Source: Brassicibacter mesophilus | Lineage (GTDB): Bacteria; Bacillota; Clostridia; Tissierellales; Proteiniboraceae | NCBI RefSeq assembly: GCF_050433385.1 | Contig: NZ_JBNPXI010000028.1 | Coordinates: forward strand, 1-50,738 | Reading direction: 5' to 3' | DNA length: 50,738 nt | In this document: positions 45,707 through 50,738 of the stretch, piece by piece | How the letters are laid out: each line of letters starts with the position of its first letter | How positions within the stretch are numbered: position 1 is the first letter of the stretch | Made by a program: the position numbers and the translations under genes | The notes under the pieces: generated by a model | What the model was told of the DNA's origin: nothing | Seen by the model: only the letters and a program-made list of their open reading frames with translations | Databases searched by the model: none

Positions 45707-46125
45707 CTAAAAGCCATAAAAAAGTCTATAGTCACTTAAAGCACCTTGTCCAACATTTCCAGTCGATACTTCAACTCTTCCATATCCCCATTCTCTACCA
45801 GATTTCCAATATTGCGAACCAGAATAAACGCGTATATTGGAATAGTGATATCTGTCTGATCCATCACTTTTCTCATCTATATCTGTCCAGCCTTTTGCTC
45901 CAACACCAACTCCATTAGAAATAATCCACCATGCATCGCTGTAGACAACATAATCATCAAATATTCCACGAGCAGAGCACTAACATAGTCTAGATCCAAT
46001 TCTGCAAAGCTGTGTTCGGTGTAGTCTATTTTTTGAGTTGGCTCCGCCGCTAATACAGGCATTGCCATAGTGACTACAATCATAACTGCCCCTATAATTG
46101 ATCCCATAGTCTTACTTTTCAGCAT
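45707..46125 (-). pseudogene. Lactococcin-972-like secreted peptide gene, frameshifted
   Basis: Start: signal peptide MLKSKTMGSIIGAVMIVVTM then AMPVLA, cleavage near 27. After DLDYVS the frame breaks: TGCTC is repeated in tandem (45970-45979). Without one copy the frame reads SARGIFDDYVVYSDAWW, then GWTDIDEKSDGS, YHYSNIRVYSGSQYW, EWGYGRVEV and SDYRLFYGF, ending at 45707, for a 137-residue precursor. The Y/H/W-rich tail and adjacent MacB-type exporter fit lactococcin 972-type bacteriocins, though the family match is by eye. As it stands the product is an 82-residue truncated peptide. Confidence 0.7.
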
Positions 46126-46142
46126 TTCAACATCTCTTTTTG

Positions 46143-46180
46143 ATAATATTGGTATATATTTAAAAATATACTAATATTAT
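46143..46180 (-). promoter_or_regulatory. Inverted repeat upstream of the peptide gene
   Basis: ATAATATT (46143-46150) and AATATTAT (46173-46180) with GTATAT/ATATAC inside form a near-perfect palindrome 18-55 bases before the start codon. Overlaps where a promoter or leader would be, so a possible operator. Confidence 0.45.
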
Positions 46181-46228
46181 TATGTCATTTATGGAAATTT
46201 CCGCAATATTTTTTTAAAATTTTTGTGA

Positions 46229-46570
46229 TCATGACTGTATAACAAATCTACTCTTTATAGATATCCTATGGTCTTCAAATTCATATCTTTTCATTGACTC
46301 CTCTATTGTAGAAGTTATTAGATTGAAAGTCACTTTCGATGCAATATCATTATTTATGCAATTTCATACCTCACCTTGTTCTATTTTTTTAATTGAATTA
46401 TCTTGTGTAGACTTGCTAACAACTCCTATTTCAATTAAGCTACTTATAGTTTCAGCTTTATACTATTCAGATAAAACTATTTTTCTACCTTCAGAAAAAC
46501 TAAAAACAGAAGATAACATAATTAAACTTAAAATCAAAACCACGCTAATAAGTTTTCTAGTTTTACACAT
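46229..46570 (-). pseudogene. Secreted protein gene with two in-frame stops
   Basis: One frame of 114 codons begins MCKTRKLISVVLILSLIMLS (signal peptide) and continues SSVFSFSEGRKIVLSE, TAG, YKAETISSLIEIGVVSKSTQ, DNSIKKIEQGEV, TGA, NCINNDIASKVTFNLITSTI and on to TGA at 46229. The TGA is one base from TGG (Trp) and the TAG from CAG, so these are recent nonsense mutations; there is no sign of recoding. No known function. Similar decay affects the neighbouring peptide gene. Confidence 0.7.
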
Positions 46571-46592
46571 TGTATATACATTCTTTACATAA

Positions 46593-47087
46593 TTTAATAT
46601 TATTTGGTTACACACTGTCATTATAAGGGAATGAAAATAAAATTAATGTAGAAAATTGTAAAATCCTTCGTTACAAATTATTAATAATTTATATTTTTTA
46701 AATTTTATGTATATTTATATGAAATCTCACTTCTTATTATCAATGTAAATGTGTATAATACATTATCTTGATATTTCAAGTAAGGATGTAATTACATAAA
46801 AATTTTTAAGTTTGGAAAAATGAATCGCCGAGATACTGGCTTGGAATGCCTAAACGAATTAAAAAACGGAGCGTAAAAAATATTCTTATTGCCTGAGTAC
46901 AAAATTTTTTAATTAGAGCAGGATAAGATTAAATCGATACAGATATTAATGCTAAACAACTATGTATTAGTAAAAAACAAGGATGATAGCACCTCTGCTA
47001 CTCTCCTTGTTCAAATAACTTAATATCACTTATATTCTTAAAATTGAGTTTACATATTTTTCTTAACAGAATTACTTGCCCTAGTAT
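46593..47087. other. Intergenic gap with a terminator for yerC
   Basis: No gene found. CAAGGA (46978-46983) and TCCTTG (47004-47009) with an inner TAGCA/TGCTA stem form a hairpin followed by TTTTTTA on the minus strand, ending the yerC transcript. The GC-richer stretch 46820-46880 is unlike its surroundings, and may be a structured RNA or coding remnant, but I recognise neither. Confidence 0.5.
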
Positions 47088-47408
47088 CTATTCATTATCA
47101 TCCTCTTCAGTTTTTGTATATCCTAGTCTATCTAAAATAATGTTATACCCTTCTGCGCCATAGTTTAGTGCTCTGTTTATTCTGCTTATTGTAGCTGTAC
47201 TTGCTCCTGTTTTTTCTTCTATTTCATTATATGTTTTTTCCTGTCTAAGTAGTTTCGCAACTTGGAGCCTTTGACTTATTGACTGAATCTCCTTTATAGT
47301 GCAGATATCCTCGAAAAATCTATAGCAATCGTCTATTGTCTCCAGCTTTAATATAGCTTCGAATAATTCGTCTGTTTCCTTATCTTTAATCTTTGAAGTG
47401 TAATCCAA
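47088..47408 (-). CDS. yerC: YerC/YecD family TrpR-like regulator
   Basis: About 106 residues. Trp-repressor-like HTH: DCYRFFEDICTIKEIQSISQ, RLQVAKLLRQEKTYNEIEEK, TGASTATISRINRALNYG. The last block is the hallmark of TIGR02531. Start: an ATG at 47423 is in frame, but the run GGGGGTGAT that follows it is an ideal ribosome site for TTG at 47408, whose protein matches family length better. YerC lies beside pcrA in several Firmicutes; here pcrA's head is 26 kb away. Target genes unknown. Confidence 0.88.
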   Translation of the reverse strand: MDYTSKIKDKETDELFEAILKLETIDDCYRFFEDICTIKEIQSISQRLQVAKLLRQEKTYNEIEEKTGASTATISRINRALNYGAEGYNIILDRLGYTKTEEDDNE

Positions 47409-47584
47409 AAAAATCACCCCCATTTAAATTCTATCTCATTATCACAATAACATCTTCATAAGTTAAAAAAATCCTGTTAGCTATATTTTATTATTAATTG
47501 TACCTTTTTACAATATATTAAATAAATAACCAAAAAACTATAGCTTTATAAAAAAGGATGAATTCTATTGGAACTTCTTAAGTT

Positions 47585-49639
47585 TTAAAGTATAAACTTA
47601 GAAATACTTTTTTCCATTTCCTCTGCTAACTTTGATAAAGCATCTGAGGTGTTGGCGATTTCTACCATAGAGGCTGTTTGCTCTTCTACTGATGCAGATG
47701 CTTCTTCTGTTCCAGCTGCATTTTCTTCTGCTATAGCTGATAAATTCTGCATAAGTTCAACCAAGTTATTCTTTTTGGTATTCATCTGAGCTGCAGAATC
47801 ATTAAGTTTTTGAATAACTGCTTCTACTATTTCAATAGAACTCGCTATAGATTCAAACTTAGTTTCTGTTTCTTTTACACTATCCTTTTGTTCATCAGCT
47901 ATGTCTCTTACCTTATGCATTTCTTCTACTGCAATTTGAGATTTTGATTTTAGTTCCTCGATTACTTTTTTGATTTCTCCAGTAAAAGCATTAGACTGAT
48001 CAGCTAATTTTCTAATTTCATCAGCGACCACTGCAAATCCTTTTCCCGCTTCTCCTGCTCTTGCAGCTTCTATAGCTGCATTAAGCGCTAAGAGATTTGT
48101 CTGTTCTGATATGCTTTCAATCATGCTACTAGCAGTTTCTATTTTTTCTGCACTTTCTTTATTGCTTAAAACAATATCATAAATATTATTTGTAGCTTTA
48201 TTATTCTGTTCTGTTTTATCGACAAGACCTTTAAGAGTTTCATATCCTGCATCTTTTTCGTTATTTATTTTTTTTACAGCAGTATTTAATTCGTCAGTGT
48301 ACTCATTATTTTTTTCAATTAGCCTTTCCATTTCATCTACATTATTTGCTGATTCCTCTGTATCTTTTGCCTGATCGCTAGCTCCCCTAGCAATTTCTTC
48401 TATTGTTCTTGATACTTCCTCCGAAGCAACTGCTGATTGTTCAGTAATTATAGTTAGTTCTTCAGAAGAATGTGTAACTCGATTAGAAACATCCTTCGTA
48501 TTTTTAATAAGTTCTCTTAAATTCTCTTGCATGCTCCTTATAGCTTTAGCAATGAAACCTATTTCATCTTTCCTATTACTATATCGGTTTACTACTATGT
48601 CTTGCTCGAGTTTAAGGTTATAATTAGCTAGTGTTTCAATTTCTCTGACTAAAAAACTGATAGGTTTAGCAATACTATTAGCACTAACAAATAATAGAAT
48701 GCTTAAAACAATAAATATAAGTACACCAATAGTTGCAATCATTATATTATTTCTATTGATACTTGACTCCACACTATCCATAGATATCCCAATATGTAGT
48801 GCTCCAACTTGCTCTCCATCTATTACAACTGGTGCTAGAATATCGTAAACTCTGATATTTTCGCTCTCAAGATAGTATTCCCATGATTGTTTTTCCTCAT
48901 AGTTTATTTCATTGATGATTTCATTATTTGAAATCATATCTCCTATTGCCACTTGTTCAGGATTACTAGAAGCAATTACTTCTAAATTTTCATTAATAAA
49001 ATGTGAATATACTATCCCTTCCTGTTGTGCTAATTCTTCTGTTAGATTTTGAAAACCATAACGTTGTGTGATTTCATGAATAGTATCCCCTGATATTGCC
49101 ACTTGCACGAATTCTCCATCTTGTGCTTTTACCGCACCAAACTTAAAATAACGTTCTTCTCCAGAAGCCATATCTTGTCTAATATCTTCCATCATTTCAG
49201 TTTCACTACTTTTAGCAAATTCAGTTAAAGGATGATCCTCTCCTGGCTGCCAACCAATATCTCCTCTTACCGTCGAGTGAGTAATAATTCGATCTTTATC
49301 ATACCAATAAATTTCTTCTATTGTAGATCTCTGAACAATTTCATCTAGAAGCTCATTACTTAAATTTTCATGATTTGCAATAACATCGTAAGCTGCTACT
49401 CTCATATCTTTTTCTATAATTGTATTAATCGTATTTATAGCATAAACATTATCTTTTATTCTATTTACAGATTGTTCTACTAATTCAAATCCATGCTGCT
49501 TCATTTCATCTACTAAACTATTTTTTAAAAGATATGATGATGTAATCACTATTAGCAAAATCCCAATACATACTGCTATTAATGGCAAAGTCATAATCTT
49601 GCTTTTTATTGATTTTTTTTTGTCTTTTCTACTGTACAT
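47585..49639 (-). CDS. Transmembrane methyl-accepting chemotaxis protein, Cache sensor
   Basis: About 684 residues. Membrane segment 1 (IMTLPLIAVCIGILLIVITS), an external Cache-type sensor of about 270 residues (EEIYWYDKDRIITHSTVRGD, DILAPVVIDGEQVGALHIGI), membrane segment 2 (IATIGVLIFIVLSILLFVSA), HAMP, then the signalling hairpin with tip QTNLLALNAAIEAARAGEAG then KGFAVVADEIRKLA. The ATG at 49648 touches the GAGG site; 49639 is better spaced. Ligands probably small organic acids or amino acids. A cre site 107 bases upstream suggests carbon control. Confidence 0.9.
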   Translation of the reverse strand: MYSRKDKKKSIKSKIMTLPLIAVCIGILLIVITSSYLLKNSLVDEMKQHGFELVEQSVNRIKDNVYAINTINTIIEKDMRVAAYDVIANHENLSNELLDEIVQRSTIEEIYWYDKDRIITHSTVRGDIGWQPGEDHPLTEFAKSSETEMMEDIRQDMASGEERYFKFGAVKAQDGEFVQVAISGDTIHEITQRYGFQNLTEELAQQEGIVYSHFINENLEVIASSNPEQVAIGDMISNNEIINEINYEEKQSWEYYLESENIRVYDILAPVVIDGEQVGALHIGISMDSVESSINRNNIMIATIGVLIFIVLSILLFVSANSIAKPISFLVREIETLANYNLKLEQDIVVNRYSNRKDEIGFIAKAIRSMQENLRELIKNTKDVSNRVTHSSEELTIITEQSAVASEEVSRTIEEIARGASDQAKDTEESANNVDEMERLIEKNNEYTDELNTAVKKINNEKDAGYETLKGLVDKTEQNNKATNNIYDIVLSNKESAEKIETASSMIESISEQTNLLALNAAIEAARAGEAGKGFAVVADEIRKLADQSNAFTGEIKKVIEELKSKSQIAVEEMHKVRDIADEQKDSVKETETKFESIASSIEIVEAVIQKLNDSAAQMNTKKNNLVELMQNLSAIAEENAAGTEEASASVEEQTASMVEIANTSDALSKLAEEMEKSISKFIL

Positions 49640-49745
49640 TTTTATCATCCTCTTTCTTTTGGCATTTTGATAATTTAATGCAACCTATAACCTCTTAATT
49701 CTTTCCGCAATTGGACACCTTATATAAGCACACTAGAAAATTTAG

Positions 49746-49759
49746 TGAAAACGCTTTCA
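49746..49759. promoter_or_regulatory. Catabolite-responsive element (cre)
   Basis: TGAAAACGCTTTCA agrees at every fixed position with the CcpA consensus TGWAANCGNTNWCA. It overlaps the -35 region (TTCACT, 17 bases, TATATA on the minus strand) of the chemoreceptor promoter, so CcpA would repress it on rich carbon. Confidence 0.65.
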
Positions 49760-49834
49760 AAGCATGTGTAGTTTTGTGCTTTTGTATAAATAAGTAACAT
49801 TAATCTGATATGTATTGATAATGAATAGAAATAT

Positions 49835-49859
49835 GAGAAGCCCGTATTAAGGGCTTCTC
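49835..49859 (-). terminator. Terminator of fhs
   Basis: GAGAAGCCC (49835-49843) pairs with GGGCTTCTC (49851-49859), loop of seven. It lies 25 bases after the fhs stop; the T-run is better on the plus strand. Confidence 0.75.
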
Positions 49860-49883
49860 TTAAATTTTTCAAATATTCGCTTA

Positions 49884-50738
49884 TTAGAATAATCCTACAA
49901 TAGTACCATCTGGTAGAACATCCATTTTGTTTGCTGCTGGAACTTTTGGTAATCCTGGCATTGTCATTACATCTCCTGTTAATGCTACGATAAACTTTGC
50001 TCCTGCTGATACTTTTACTTCTCGTACTGTTATCCTAAATCCTGTTGGTGCTCCTAGTAGTGTTGCATCGTCTGAGAATGAGTATTGTGTTTTTGCCATA
50101 CATATTGGCATTTTGTCTAGTCCTATGTCTTTTAATGTCTTCATTTGTTTTATTGCTGCTTTACTGAAGTCTACTCCGTCTGCTCTGTATATTTCTTTTG
50201 CTATTTTTTCTAGTTTTTCTTGTATTGTTAGCTCTACTTCATATAGCGGCTTGAAGTTTGATTGTTTTGTTTCGCATACTTCTACTACTTTCTTTGCTAA
50301 TTCTACTCCGCCTTCTCCGCCTTTTGCCCATACATCTGATATTACTACTTCTGCTCCTGATGCTTTTACTTTTTCGAATACTAGGTTTACTTCTGCTTCT
50401 GTGTCTGTTGGGAATTTGTTTATTGCTACTACTGCTGGTACTCCAAATTTCCCTACGTTTTCTATGTGTCTTTCTAGGTTTTCTAGTCCTTTTTCTAATG
50501 CTTCTAGGTTTTCGTTTCCTAGGTCTTGTTTTGCTACTCCTCCATGCATCTTTAATGCTCTTACTGTTGCTACTATTACTGCTGCTGCTGGTTTTAATCC
50601 TGCAAATCTACATTTGATATCGAAGAATTTTTCTGCTCCTAGGTCTGCTCCAAATCCTGCTTCTGTTACTGCATAGTCTCCTAGTTTTAGTGCTAGTTTT
50701 GTTGCTAATACTGAGTTACATCCGTGTGCTATGTTTGC
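49884..50738 (-). CDS. fhs: Formate-tetrahydrofolate ligase, C-terminal half
   Basis: The frame is open to the window edge (start outside), giving the last 284 of about 556 residues. Joins formate to tetrahydrofolate with ATP, the first step of the methyl branch of the Wood-Ljungdahl pathway and of one-carbon and purine fermentation. Visible: ANIAHGCNSVLATKLALKLG, DYAVTEAGFGADLGAEKFFD, ALKMHGGVAKQDLG, VVAINKFPTDTEAE and the end KMDVLPDGTIVGLF. Codon use is strikingly biased toward a few A/T-ending codons, as in very highly expressed genes. Confidence 0.96.
   Translation of the reverse strand, partial: ANIAHGCNSVLATKLALKLGDYAVTEAGFGADLGAEKFFDIKCRFAGLKPAAAVIVATVRALKMHGGVAKQDLGNENLEALEKGLENLERHIENVGKFGVPAVVAINKFPTDTEAEVNLVFEKVKASGAEVVISDVWAKGGEGGVELAKKVVEVCETKQSNFKPLYEVELTIQEKLEKIAKEIYRADGVDFSKAAIKQMKTLKDIGLDKMPICMAKTQYSFSDDATLLGAPTGFRITVREVKVSAGAKFIVALTGDVMTMPGLPKVPAANKMDVLPDGTIVGLF

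Noticed and set aside
46229..46570. Stop-codon recoding (selenocysteine or pyrrolysine)
   Set aside because: Both a TAG and a TGA occur, no insertion-element stem was seen, and the TGA replaces a likely Trp codon next to other decayed genes.
46323..46592. 89-codon plus-strand frame
   Set aside because: It is the antisense shadow of the secreted-protein pseudogene, whose minus-strand reading has a clear signal peptide.
49927..50676. Long plus-strand open frames (249 and 119 codons) over fhs
   Set aside because: They lie opposite the conserved fhs reading frame and arise from its strongly biased codons; the translations are low-complexity Leu/Ser-rich and have no ribosome site.

Overview
The window is AT-rich, carries good Gram-positive ribosome sites, and contains formate-tetrahydrofolate ligase, a YerC/TrpR-like regulator, low-GC chemoreceptors and Rex-like and CcpA-cre-like operators. 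I read it as the chromosome of an anaerobic Firmicute of class Clostridia. The genus cannot be fixed from the sequence. Nearly all genes lie on the minus strand; the exceptions are a LysR regulator and a nucleoside hydrolase.

1-20551 is an accessory island. At its left is an overlapping three-gene recombination operon of the Tn554 TnpA/TnpB/TnpC layout: two tyrosine recombinases plus a small third protein. Next come a small XRE regulator and a defence-type set: a DUF4011-like SF1 helicase with a C-terminal Vsr/MTES_1575-type nuclease, a SIR2-TPR protein, a DUF6236-like membrane protein, a RES-domain protein and a DUF3800 protein. Last is a patatin phospholipase followed immediately by a coiled-coil plus DUF5050-type propeller protein. 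The patatin pair sits between two diverged direct repeats (16799-16945 and 20388-20551). The outer repeat runs up to a broken pcrA gene: promoter, start codon and the first 31 codons remain, and similarity stops inside the Walker A motif, just before the invariant GKT lysine. I take this as the island's right boundary.

20645-41773 is mostly ordinary chromosome. After a tandem hairpin repeat come a small lipoprotein, a membrane dipeptidase, dihydrofolate reductase, a cyclase-family hydrolase, an Mpv17-like membrane protein and a soluble CZB chemoreceptor. A sulfur/redox block follows: two exported double-rhodanese lipoproteins, a TVP38 membrane protein, an HdrB-like protein with two CCG motifs, and a GltD-like flavoprotein with an added ferredoxin-like C-terminus. 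A divergent LysR gene adjoins it. Rex-like operators lie at the first rhodanese promoter and at the flavoprotein promoter. Further on are a phosphotransferase with two glycosyltransferases, a YnjBCD-type ABC importer, and a YeeE-TusA-YeeE cassette that fits thiosulfate/sulfur import. Together these suggest periplasm-side handling, import and reduction of sulfane sulfur or disulfides under NADH/NAD+ control; this is inference.

41800-46600 is a decaying accessory patch: a gene tail, an IS66 transposase remnant, an intact MacB-type ABC exporter, a lactococcin-972-like peptide gene broken by a 5-bp tandem duplication, and a secreted-protein pseudogene with two stops. 47088-50738 returns to chromosome: yerC, a Cache-type chemoreceptor with a perfect cre site upstream, and the 3' half of fhs. 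No tRNA, rRNA or CRISPR array was seen.
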